A stretch of DNA of 64,000 nucleotides from Rhizobium sp. NZLR1 (GTDB taxonomy: Bacteria > Pseudomonadota > Alphaproteobacteria > Rhizobiales > Rhizobiaceae): assembly GCF_017357385.1 (NCBI RefSeq), contig NZ_CP071632.1:3801501-3865500 (forward strand), given 5' to 3'. A program made the position numbers and the translations under genes. Of the stretch, positions 52,609 to 64,000 are shown piece after piece (position 1 is the stretch's first letter; each line of letters begins with the position of its first letter). The notes under the pieces are model-generated. The model was not told where the DNA came from. It saw only the letters and a list, made by a program, of their open reading frames with translations, and searched no databases.

Positions 52609-53832
52609 ATGGCCCAGAATCACAAATACTCCCTTCGTGGTCTTGCTCTCGCCCTCGTTGTCGCCGCCCAGGTCGGGCTGGTTCCTGACAACGCGAAAGC
52701 CGATTCCCGGTTCCAGAAATGGATCGCGGATTTTTACCAAACTGCCGCTCAGAGTGGCATCAGTAAGGCAACTTATCAAAAGGCCTTTTCCGGAGTGACC
52801 GAGCCCGATCCGACCGTGCTCGAAAAGGCGGCCTACCAGCCGGAATTCACTTCGAAAATCTGGGACTACGTCGATTCCCGTGTCAATCCCTATACGATCA
52901 AGATCGGCCGCGAGATGGCCGTTAAGCACGCAAGAACGCTCGATGCGATCGAGCGGCGATTCGGCGTCGACAAGACCATTCTCTTGGCCATCTGGTCGAT
53001 GGAATCGAATTACGGCGCAATCCTCGACAAGGACGACCGGCTGCACTACGTGCCGCGGGCGCTCGCAACGCTTGGCTATGCCGATCCGAGCCGCGCCAAA
53101 TTCGCCAAGAAGCAGCTGGTCGCCGCGCTGAAGATCCTGCAGAACGGCGATGTGCCGGCACGCGAGATGACCGGCTCCTGGGCCGGCGCCATGGGCCACA
53201 CCCAGTTCATTCCGACAAGCTACCTGCTTTATGCTGTCGATGCCGATGGCAACGGCCATCGCGACATCTGGAACTCGGTGCCCGATGCACTGGCGACCTC
53301 GGCCAATCTTCTGATGAAGAACGGCTGGGACACCGGCAAGACCTGGGGCTACGAGGTTGTCGTTCCCGCCGCAGCCGCCAATCAGGCCGGCAAAACCCAC
53401 ACACTGGCCCAATGGGCGGCACTCGGCCTGGCACGCCCGAACGGCAAGGCTTTCCGAGAGAGCACCACCAAGGCCATGCTGAAGATGCCGGCTGGCGCCG
53501 GCGGCCCAGGCTTCCTGATGACCGCCAACTTCTTCACCATCAAGAACTACAATGCGTCGGACAGCTATGCGCTTGCCGTCGGCCTGCTCGCCGACCAGAT
53601 CGCCGGCTACGGCGGCCTGCAGCAGCGCTGGCCGCGCCCGGACGGCGCCCTTGACGTCACCGAGAAATTCGAGCTGCAGACCCGCCTGAAGACGCTCGGC
53701 TATTACAATGGCGAGGTCGACGGCAATTTCGGCTCGGGTTCGAAGGCGGCGATCTCAGCCGCGCAGTCGCGCATCGGAATGCAGCCGGATGGCGAGCCCT
53801 CGCTGCCGCTTCTGAACGCACTACGCCGCTAG
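52609..53832 (+). CDS. Lytic murein transglycosylase (MltB-like) with peptidoglycan-binding domain
   Basis: A 407-aa exported enzyme that cleaves the glycan strands of peptidoglycan. A signal peptide (LRGLALALVVAAQVGLVPD, then NAKA) precedes the SLT_2 domain with the catalytic Glu in IWSMESNYGAIL and AGAMGHTQFIPTSYLLYAVD. The C-terminal about 65 residues are a PG_binding_1 domain (LQTRLKTLGYYNGEVDGNFG). The ATG at 52609 is used; a TTG two codons earlier is not required. The same layout is found in many rhizobia. Confidence 0.94.
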   Translation: MAQNHKYSLRGLALALVVAAQVGLVPDNAKADSRFQKWIADFYQTAAQSGISKATYQKAFSGVTEPDPTVLEKAAYQPEFTSKIWDYVDSRVNPYTIKIGREMAVKHARTLDAIERRFGVDKTILLAIWSMESNYGAILDKDDRLHYVPRALATLGYADPSRAKFAKKQLVAALKILQNGDVPAREMTGSWAGAMGHTQFIPTSYLLYAVDADGNGHRDIWNSVPDALATSANLLMKNGWDTGKTWGYEVVVPAAAANQAGKTHTLAQWAALGLARPNGKAFRESTTKAMLKMPAGAGGPGFLMTANFFTIKNYNASDSYALAVGLLADQIAGYGGLQQRWPRPDGALDVTEKFELQTRLKTLGYYNGEVDGNFGSGSKAAISAAQSRIGMQPDGEPSLPLLNALRR

Positions 53833-54027
53833 ACCTGATGATCCCGACCGGATCGAACGGAACCTGAATCCGCCTTTGAATCAAGGAAATAGGGTATGAT
53901 GCCGCCCGAAGACCACACATACTTTTCGGCATATGCCCTACAACTGGCAGAACCGTGACCTACATAGCAGCGGGAGTGGACGCTGGCCTACCCTGCGTGC
54001 AAGATGCCGGCAGATGCGGAACTGCCC

Positions 54028-55239
54028 ATGACGAATAAAACTGATCGAACCCCAATCCGTTGGCTCATGCTCGCCGTGGCGGCCGCTTCGCTATGCCTCG
54101 GCGCCCTTGCGCCGGTGCATATTGCGGAAGCGCAGGAGCAGCGCTACCAGCGGCGTTCGATCCTCGATTTCTTCCTCGGCCGGCGCTATCTCGACGACGG
54201 CCCGCAAGCCCCCGACGTCCCGCAGCCGAGGCGCCAGCAGCACAAGCGACCGCCGTCGCAGAAAGCCGTCGTCAACACCCGCACCGCGCCGCCGCTCCGC
54301 GCGCCCGTGCAGGAGGAGCCGGTGGTGCAGAAGCTCGGCGACGCCAAGAAGATCCTGATCGTCGGCGATTTCCTGGCCAGCGGCCTTGGCGACGGCCTCA
54401 CTGCCGCCTTCGAGACCTCGCCGGGGGTTGTCGTTGAAGCCCGCGGCAATGTCTCATCGGGTCTCGTCCGCGACGATTATTACGACTGGCCGGAACAACT
54501 GCCGAAGATGATCGACGAGCTGAAGCCGGCAATGGTCGTCGTGATGATCGGCGCCAACGATCGCCAGCAGATGATGACCGATACGGCCAAGGAAAAATTC
54601 CGCACCGATAGCTGGTTTACCGAATACCGCCGCCGTGTTCTCTCCTTCGGCAGGCAAGTTACCGACCGCAAGATCCCGCTGCTCTGGGTCGGCCTTCCCG
54701 CCTTCGAATCCGATCAGATGACGGCCGATGCCGTCCAGATGAACCAGCTCTACCGTAATCAGGTCGAAAGCATCGGTGGTGAATTCGTCGATATCTGGGA
54801 TGGTTTCGTCGATGAAAACAGCAACTTCATCGTCACCGGTTCGGATGTGAACGGCCAGCAGGTCAGACTGCGCACATCCGATGGCATCAACCTTACCCAG
54901 GCCGGTCGGCGCAAGCTCGCCTTCTATGTGGAAAAACCGGCACGGCGTCTTCTCGGCACGCAGGCAAGCCCCGATCTGGTTCGCCTCGACTCCAGCAATC
55001 TGCCCGGTCTCGGCCTTCCCGCCAATCCGGCCGAACACACCGTGCCGATCAGCCTCTCCGATCCCAATCTCGACGGCGGCGCCGAGCTTCTCGGCGCAAG
55101 GCCGCCGCCTGTGGCTTTGACGCGGTCGCCCCGCGACCTGCTGGTCGAGCAGGGCGAAATGACGCCCGCGCCTCCTGGGCGCATCGATGATTACCGCCTG
55201 CCGGTGGCAAAGACGGCGGCCGAAGTCTCGGTCAAATGA
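54028..55239 (+). CDS. DUF459 (SGNH-like) exported protein with altered catalytic residues
   Basis: A 403-aa protein with an N-terminal signal segment (WLMLAVAAASLCLGALAPVH) and a basic Pro-rich stretch before an SGNH-hydrolase-like domain. Block I reads IVGDFLASGLGDGL, with Phe115 where the catalytic Ser of GDS should be; block V reads SDGINLTQAG, with Asn288 where the catalytic His is expected. The block III segment GANDRQQ is kept. It may therefore be a non-enzymatic member, or use other residues. I start at 54028 (MTNKTDRTPIRW). Possibly related to envelope or polysaccharide modification; unproven. Confidence 0.86.
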   Translation: MTNKTDRTPIRWLMLAVAAASLCLGALAPVHIAEAQEQRYQRRSILDFFLGRRYLDDGPQAPDVPQPRRQQHKRPPSQKAVVNTRTAPPLRAPVQEEPVVQKLGDAKKILIVGDFLASGLGDGLTAAFETSPGVVVEARGNVSSGLVRDDYYDWPEQLPKMIDELKPAMVVVMIGANDRQQMMTDTAKEKFRTDSWFTEYRRRVLSFGRQVTDRKIPLLWVGLPAFESDQMTADAVQMNQLYRNQVESIGGEFVDIWDGFVDENSNFIVTGSDVNGQQVRLRTSDGINLTQAGRRKLAFYVEKPARRLLGTQASPDLVRLDSSNLPGLGLPANPAEHTVPISLSDPNLDGGAELLGARPPPVALTRSPRDLLVEQGEMTPAPPGRIDDYRLPVAKTAAEVSVK

Positions 55240-55275
55240 AAAGGCCGCGTGCGCCAGCCTTGCTCGTCGTTCCGT

Positions 55276-55908
55276 TTATGTCGCCGTCGCCTGCGGCCAG
55301 CTCAGATAATAGTAGTTCGAGCCGATCAGGCCGAAGAAGGCGTTGCTGTCGTTCGTCTGGTCGACATAGCTGCCGTTTTCCTTGACGAAAGCGCCGTCGG
55401 CGCCGCGCTCCAGATGCGCATCGAGGAAGTCGCTCCAGCCGCTGACATCGATCTCCTTGCCGTCCTTGCTCTGAGTTTCCGCCTCATCGGCATCGTCCAC
55501 GTCCCAGGCAGCAATCGATACGCCCTGCGTCGGGTCGGAGATGGTCAGCGTGCCCGCTTCGAGGGCGGCTAGCATGTCGTGGGCCTTGCCGCTCTCGCCT
55601 TCGGCCGCAGCCGCATCCTGCAGCTGCTTCTTCAGCATCGACATGAAGGAGGCGCTGGTCACGTCGGCGCTTCCGCCCGTCGTGTCGGTCGCATCGGACG
55701 TGTCGTTCTGGGATGAAAGCGTGTCGAGCAGCCCTGACAGGGCCTGGTTGGAAAGCAGCGAGGCGGAGCTCGGATCGAGCCCATAGCTGCTCAAGATACC
55801 GGCAGCCGACGAACTCTGCGTATCCTGCGAACTGTCATCGGAGCTGCGAAGGTTTTTCAGCGCATATCGGGCAGAAACCAGCCGCGTGCTGTCAAGTGCA
55901 GAAACCAT
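55276..55908 (-). CDS. Acidic hypothetical protein
   Basis: A 210-aa protein starting MVSALDSTRLVSARYALKNL, rich in Ser, Asp and Ala, acidic, without cysteine or signal peptide. A hydrophilic stretch (SSDDSSQDTQSSSAAGILSS) leads to a C-terminal part with AAWDVDDADEAE, DVSGWSDFLDAHLERGADGA and NAFFGLIGSNYYYLSW. I do not recognise the family. I start at 55908; the longer frame upstream covers a repeat. Low sequence complexity at the N-terminus suggests a flexible region. It stands alone between DUF459 and the gltD terminator. Confidence 0.6.
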   Translation of the reverse strand: MVSALDSTRLVSARYALKNLRSSDDSSQDTQSSSAAGILSSYGLDPSSASLLSNQALSGLLDTLSSQNDTSDATDTTGGSADVTSASFMSMLKKQLQDAAAAEGESGKAHDMLAALEAGTLTISDPTQGVSIAAWDVDDADEAETQSKDGKEIDVSGWSDFLDAHLERGADGAFVKENGSYVDQTNDSNAFFGLIGSNYYYLSWPQATAT

Positions 55909-56128
55909 TTGAAAAATCCTTGTCGAACATTCGCGGCGGTCGATGTCCCTAACGCCCGCGGCCGATGGTGAAATGCCTTCACCGAAACGGCATGGCACCT
56001 CCGCTCCGGTCGCCGCCGACTCTTCCCGAGCCCGCGTCCTGCGAAAATCTCGCTTCCCGGTATTGCCTGAGGCTTGCGCCGAATGCCGGCGCGTCAAGCG
56101 GTCGCACCCGGGTATAGTCCAAAGCGAT

Positions 56129-56235
56129 AATGCATGTCGCCCGGAAGTGTGCAGCGGTTCCGGGATAACGACATGCATCAAAACAAAGAGCTAAAGCGCG
56201 TCGCATGAATCAAATTTGATCCGACGCGCTTTAAA
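56129..56235 (+). repeat. RIME-like two-palindrome repeat, complete copy
   Basis: ATGCATGTCGCCCGGAAGTG and its complement TTCCGGGATAACGACATGCA form the first palindrome, then ACAAAGAGCTAAAGCGCGTC and GATCCGACGCGCTTTA the second. It is the cleanest copy of the six. Confidence 0.87.
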
Positions 56236-56275
56236 GCGTCCTTGCGCGTCGACAGGACACGCAGCGCTTTACGAT

Positions 56276-56297
56276 AAAACTCCGCCGTAGGGCGGAG
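56276..56297 (-). terminator. gltD terminator
   Basis: On the minus strand CTCCGCC, loop CTAC, GGCGGAG, then TTTT (56279-56276). It ends the gltBD transcript about 33 bases after the gltD stop. Confidence 0.85.
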
Positions 56298-56330
56298 CTC
56301 TTGTGTTGTGAGCGTCTGTGCCGCCGACGG

Positions 56331-57785
56331 TCAGTTCGGCAGGACGGTCGAGCCCATCAATTCCTCGTCGATAGCGCGCGCCGCCTGGCGGCCTTCGCGG
56401 ATCGCCCAGACCACCAGCGATTGGCCGCGGCGTACGTCGCCCGCCGTCCAGAACTTGTCGACCGAAGTCTTGTAGTTGCGGTCGTTGGCGACGACGTTGG
56501 TCGAGCCGCGCTTGTCGGTGTTGAGCGTCAGCTTGCCCTCGAGCTCCTTCAGCACGCTGCCGGTGAACGGGCCACGGAAACCGATGGCGATGAAGGCGAG
56601 ATCGGCCCGGATGACGAATTCGGTGCCCGGAACGGGCCGCCGGCGTTCATCGACCTCACAGCACTTGACACCGATCAGCACGCCGTCTTCGCCGACGAAT
56701 TCAAGTGTGGCCACCTGGAATTCACGCACCGCGCCCTCGGCCTGCGAGGAGGAGGTGCGCATTTTCGTCGCCCAGAAGGGCCAGACGGCAAGCTTGTCTT
56801 CCTTCTCCGGCGGCTGCGGCCGAATGTCGAGCTGGGTGACCTTGACGGCTCCCTGGCGAAACGCCGTGCCGACGCAGTCCGAAGCCGTATCGCCGCCACC
56901 AACGACGACGATGTGTTTGGCGCCGGCAAGGATCGGGTCTGACGGCCAGCCGACGCTGTCGATGTTCTCGCGCCCGACGCGGCGGTTCTGCTGCACGAGA
57001 TAGGGCATCGCATCATGCACGCCGGCAAGGTCGGCGCCCGGAATGCCAGCCTCACGCGGGGTTTCGGAGCCGCCGCAGTAGAGAACGGCGTCGTGATCGG
57101 CCAACAGCTGCTCGACCTTGACGTCGACGCCGACATTGGCGCCGCAATGGAAGGTGACGCCCTCGCCCTTCATCTGCTCGACACGGCGATCGATGAAGTT
57201 CTTCTCCATCTTGAAATCGGGGATGCCATAACGCAGCAGGCCGCCCGGCTTGGTCTCGCGCTCATAGACGTGCACCTCGTGGCCGGCGCGGCCGAGCTGC
57301 TGGGCGGCCGCCATGCCGGCAGGACCGGAGCCGATCACGGCGACCTTCTTGCCCGTATGCACCGTGGCCGGCTGCGGCCGGATGAAGCCGAGCTCGTAGG
57401 CCTTGTCGGCGATTGCCTGCTCGACCGTCTTGATGGCAACCGGCGCATCCTCGAGATTCAACGTACAGGCTTCCTCGCAAGGCGCCGGGCAGACGCGCCC
57501 GGTGAATTCAGGGAAGTTGTTGGTCGAATGCAGGTTCTGGATCGCCGCTTCCCAATTGTTGTTGTACACGAGGTCGTTCCAGTCGGGGATCTGGTTATGA
57601 ACCGGGCAACCGGTGGGGCCGTGGCAATAGGGGATGCCACAGTCCATGCAGCGCGCAGCCTGTTTCTGCACTTCCAGGTCCGACATCGGGATCGTGAACT
57701 CACGGAAATGACGGATACGATCCGACGCCGGCTGGTACTTCGCCACTTGCCGGTCGATTTCCAGAAACCCTGTTACCTTACCCAT
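56331..57785 (-). CDS. gltD: Glutamate synthase small (beta) subunit GltD
   Basis: FAD-dependent subunit passing electrons from NADPH to GltB in the glutamate synthase cycle. The 484-aa protein has N-terminal cysteines for the Fe-S clusters (RCMDCGIPYCHGPTGCPVHN and CPAPCEEACTL), two nucleotide-binding folds (VAVIGSGPAGMAAAQQLGRA and IVVVGGGDTASDCVGTAF) and the GIPDFKMEK motif. Start at 57785 (MGKVTGFLEI); two further codons upstream are not needed. It lies 221 bp downstream of gltB, with a perfect inverted repeat in the gap. Confidence 0.97.
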   Translation of the reverse strand: MGKVTGFLEIDRQVAKYQPASDRIRHFREFTIPMSDLEVQKQAARCMDCGIPYCHGPTGCPVHNQIPDWNDLVYNNNWEAAIQNLHSTNNFPEFTGRVCPAPCEEACTLNLEDAPVAIKTVEQAIADKAYELGFIRPQPATVHTGKKVAVIGSGPAGMAAAQQLGRAGHEVHVYERETKPGGLLRYGIPDFKMEKNFIDRRVEQMKGEGVTFHCGANVGVDVKVEQLLADHDAVLYCGGSETPREAGIPGADLAGVHDAMPYLVQQNRRVGRENIDSVGWPSDPILAGAKHIVVVGGGDTASDCVGTAFRQGAVKVTQLDIRPQPPEKEDKLAVWPFWATKMRTSSSQAEGAVREFQVATLEFVGEDGVLIGVKCCEVDERRRPVPGTEFVIRADLAFIAIGFRGPFTGSVLKELEGKLTLNTDKRGSTNVVANDRNYKTSVDKFWTAGDVRRGQSLVVWAIREGRQAARAIDEELMGSTVLPN

Positions 57786-57963
57786 ATTTTCGTCCCTTAC
57801 CCTCATGACCGCCTCACCGCAGCCAATCTGTCTATCGTCAGTCCCGGTAGCCCGAGCGAGTTGCTTGTCTTGACCGTCATTGGATCATATCCCTTGCAAG
57901 ACATCCGTGCGATCAAGACAGCCTTCGCCGTCGGCTCCACACGGGTCGTCGAGATATTTCGTC

Positions 57964-57995
57964 ATCCGTCACCTCAGTCAGCAGGTGACGGATGC
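57964..57995. repeat. Perfect 12-bp inverted repeat between gltB and gltD
   Basis: CATCCGTCACCT (57964-57975) and AGGTGACGGATG (57984-57995) are perfect complements around an 8-base loop. It has no T-run, lies 11 bp past the gltB stop, and is not part of any gene. Confidence 0.75.
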
Positions 57996-58006
57996 CCCAG
58001 TACAAA

Positions 58007-62731
<4,725 letters not shown>

Positions 62732-63268
62732 CTTTCCTCCTGTCGAAGCCCGCGGGGCTGCGGGCGGCTTTTCGTCCCGCGCCGCAACCCGAAGATAGGT
62801 TCGGCGCATGACAGCGCTGCTGCATGGTGAAGATCGGCCGCAGACATCTGCTTTGAAGGAAAGCAAACCGTCGCGTTCCGCGCCTGCCATTCGCCTCCGC
62901 GCGCCGCCACTTGAGGCTTGACGCTCGGAAGAACTATAGCGTGAAAGCCCATCTGTTCCAGGGTTTTCAGCGCCTCCTCGGCCGTGAAGGCCAAAATAGG
63001 ACAGCAACACTGTCCTAATTCATCAGCTCTATGCCAGAAAGCACTTCGCTCCGCAAGAGCGCGCCGCTAAAAAACATCAATTTGCGACGGAAGATTGCCC
63101 GAGAAATGGTCGTCGCGACATAAAATTACAATATTCGTGATTATTCTTTTTATTGATTGCGTAGTTCGATTTCTGTGATGTGTCGCGAGCGGCAACCTTG
63201 ATCCCGTGAAGCTTTGGCGTAATCTCCGCTGCGACTTGCCAAGCTTTCCCTTCCAACGGTTTCCCCTC
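62732..63268. other. Divergent gene-free region between gltB and threonine aldolase
   Basis: 537 bp. It includes a GC-rich part next to gltB, an inverted repeat TAGGACAG/CTGTCCTA (62997-63017), and an A/T-rich part around 63070-63180. Promoters of both genes must be here. Two short open frames in the GC-rich part have no support. Confidence 0.7.
62997..63017. promoter_or_regulatory. Operator-like palindrome TAGGACAG-N5-CTGTCCTA
   Basis: Two perfect 8-bp arms (62997-63004 and 63010-63017) around CAACA, flanked by AA and AT. The 13-bp centre spacing and position about 270 bp before gltB and 250 bp before the aldolase fit a regulator site. Confidence 0.6.
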
Positions 63269-64000
63269 ATGTTCTTTGCTTCCGATAATTGGGCCGGCGC
63301 CCATCGATCCATTGCCGAACGATTGCTGATGGAATCGACCGGTTTTGCCGCCGCCTACGGCGCCGGCGACCTCGACAAGAAGGTCGCGGCCCGCTTTTCC
63401 GAGATCTTCGAGCGCGACGTTTCGGTCTTCTTCGTCGCCACCGGCACGGCCGCCAACTCCCTGTCGCTGGCAAGCGTCCAGCGCCCCGGCGGCATCACCT
63501 TCTGCCATTCGCAGGCTCATGTGATCGAGGATGAATGCGGGGCTCCGGAATTCTTCTCCGGCTCCGCCCGCCTCGTTGCCGTCGACGGCGAAGCCGGCAA
63601 GATCGACCCAGCGAAGCTCGTCGCCAAAATCGCAGGCTTTCCAGAAGATGCCGTCCGTCAAGGCCGCGCCAGCGCAGTGACCATCACCCAGACAACCGAG
63701 ATCGGCACCGTCTATTCCCTGCCGGAGATCGGCGAGATCGCCGCCATCGCCAGAAAGCGCAGCCTGCCGCTCCACATGGATGGCGCCCGCTTCGCCAACG
63801 CGCTGGTCGCGCTCGGCGCTACGCCTGCCGAAATGACCTGGAAACGCGGCGTCGACATGCTGTCCTTCGGCGGCACCAAAAACGGCTGCTGGTGCGCGGA
63901 AGCGATCGTCTTTTTCAATCCGGATCAAGCCGGGGAAATGCCGTTCATCCGCAAGCGCGCCGCCCAGCTTTTCTCCAAGTCGCGTTTCATCGCCGCTCAG
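63269..64000 (+). CDS. ltaE: Low-specificity L-threonine aldolase, N-terminal part (cut by right edge)
   Basis: PLP enzyme that splits L-threonine and L-allo-threonine to glycine and acetaldehyde. The 244 residues in the window start MFFASDNWAGAHRSIAERLL and show FFVATGTAANSLSL with SHAQAHVIEDECGAPEFF-like turn, ITQTTEIGTVY, LHMDGARFANAL and the PLP lysine K204 in MLSFGGTKNG. The frame stays open to the right edge. The ATG at 63269 is the first in frame and the product is complete at its N-terminus. Divergent from gltB, with 537 bp between them. Confidence 0.93.
   Translation, partial: MFFASDNWAGAHRSIAERLLMESTGFAAAYGAGDLDKKVAARFSEIFERDVSVFFVATGTAANSLSLASVQRPGGITFCHSQAHVIEDECGAPEFFSGSARLVAVDGEAGKIDPAKLVAKIAGFPEDAVRQGRASAVTITQTTEIGTVYSLPEIGEIAAIARKRSLPLHMDGARFANALVALGATPAEMTWKRGVDMLSFGGTKNGCWCAEAIVFFNPDQAGEMPFIRKRAAQLFSKSRFIAAQ

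Larger units (their letters stand above)
55909..56330. other. Gene-free region between hypothetical gene and gltD
   Basis: About 420 bp on the outer side of two minus-strand genes. It holds a complete RIME-like repeat (56129-56235), a weaker inverted tract (56236-56270) and the gltD terminator (56276-56297). The first 220 bp show no gene or clear signal. Confidence 0.8.

Noticed and set aside
62732..63010. N-terminal extension of gltB
   Set aside because: GltB begins with a short propeptide before Cys47; the extension is Arg/Ser-rich, and AGGAGG lies directly before the ATG pair.

Overview
The window is a stretch of high-GC alphaproteobacterial chromosome, most probably from a Rhizobium of the R. 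etli/R. leguminosarum group. The evidence is the gene content (homospermidine synthase, an Omp10-like lipoprotein, GapR, an alphaproteobacterial ferrochelatase and SPFH/NfeD pair), the dense GC-rich coding with long antisense shadow ORFs, and at least six dispersed copies of a two-palindrome intergenic repeat resembling the RIME elements of Rhizobiaceae. I see no insertion sequence, prophage, CRISPR array, rRNA or tRNA.

Region 1 (1-12 kb) is a chemosensory locus. A minus-strand operon reads STAS protein - cheY - cheA - cheW - mcp - mcp - cheW - cheR - cheB, with 4-bp start/stop overlaps at several junctions. A divergent gene (10171-11913) encodes a soluble MCP-like protein whose signalling tip is clearly recognisable but strongly altered. 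There are no flagellar genes, no cheD and no cheZ nearby. A perfect 16-bp inverted repeat sits between the two receptor genes.

Region 2 (12-20 kb) holds a Sel1-repeat periplasmic protein, a divergent ThiE-like protein, a TauE/SafE permease, an ArsR-type regulator, two small YdcH-like proteins, purEK, the ribosomal protein gene rpmJ (too short for most ORF callers), a TPR protein and an alpha/beta hydrolase.

Region 3 (19.6-29.3 kb) is more accessory. It contains two SDR enzymes, each divergent from a regulator (XRE type and DJ-1/AraC type) with palindromic sites between them, gamma-glutamyltranspeptidase, a threonine-dehydratase-like PLP enzyme, and a LysR-controlled tautomerase/cupin/DUF4865 operon facing a LysE-type exporter.

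Region 4 (29.3-64 kb) is mostly core metabolism and envelope: pyruvate kinase with a DUF1036 protein, N-formylglutamate amidohydrolase, DUF1244, GapR, a DUF882 peptidase-like protein, a sigma-54 response regulator, an M3 oligopeptidase, pabB/pabC, homospermidine synthase, an Omp10-like lipoprotein, a 5'-nucleotidase fused to LysM, ferrochelatase, SPFH/NfeD, arabinose-5-phosphate isomerase, a beta-barrel outer-membrane protein, galU, a lytic transglycosylase, a DUF459 protein that has lost the SGNH catalytic Ser and His, glutamate synthase gltB/gltD, and the start of a threonine aldolase running off the right edge.
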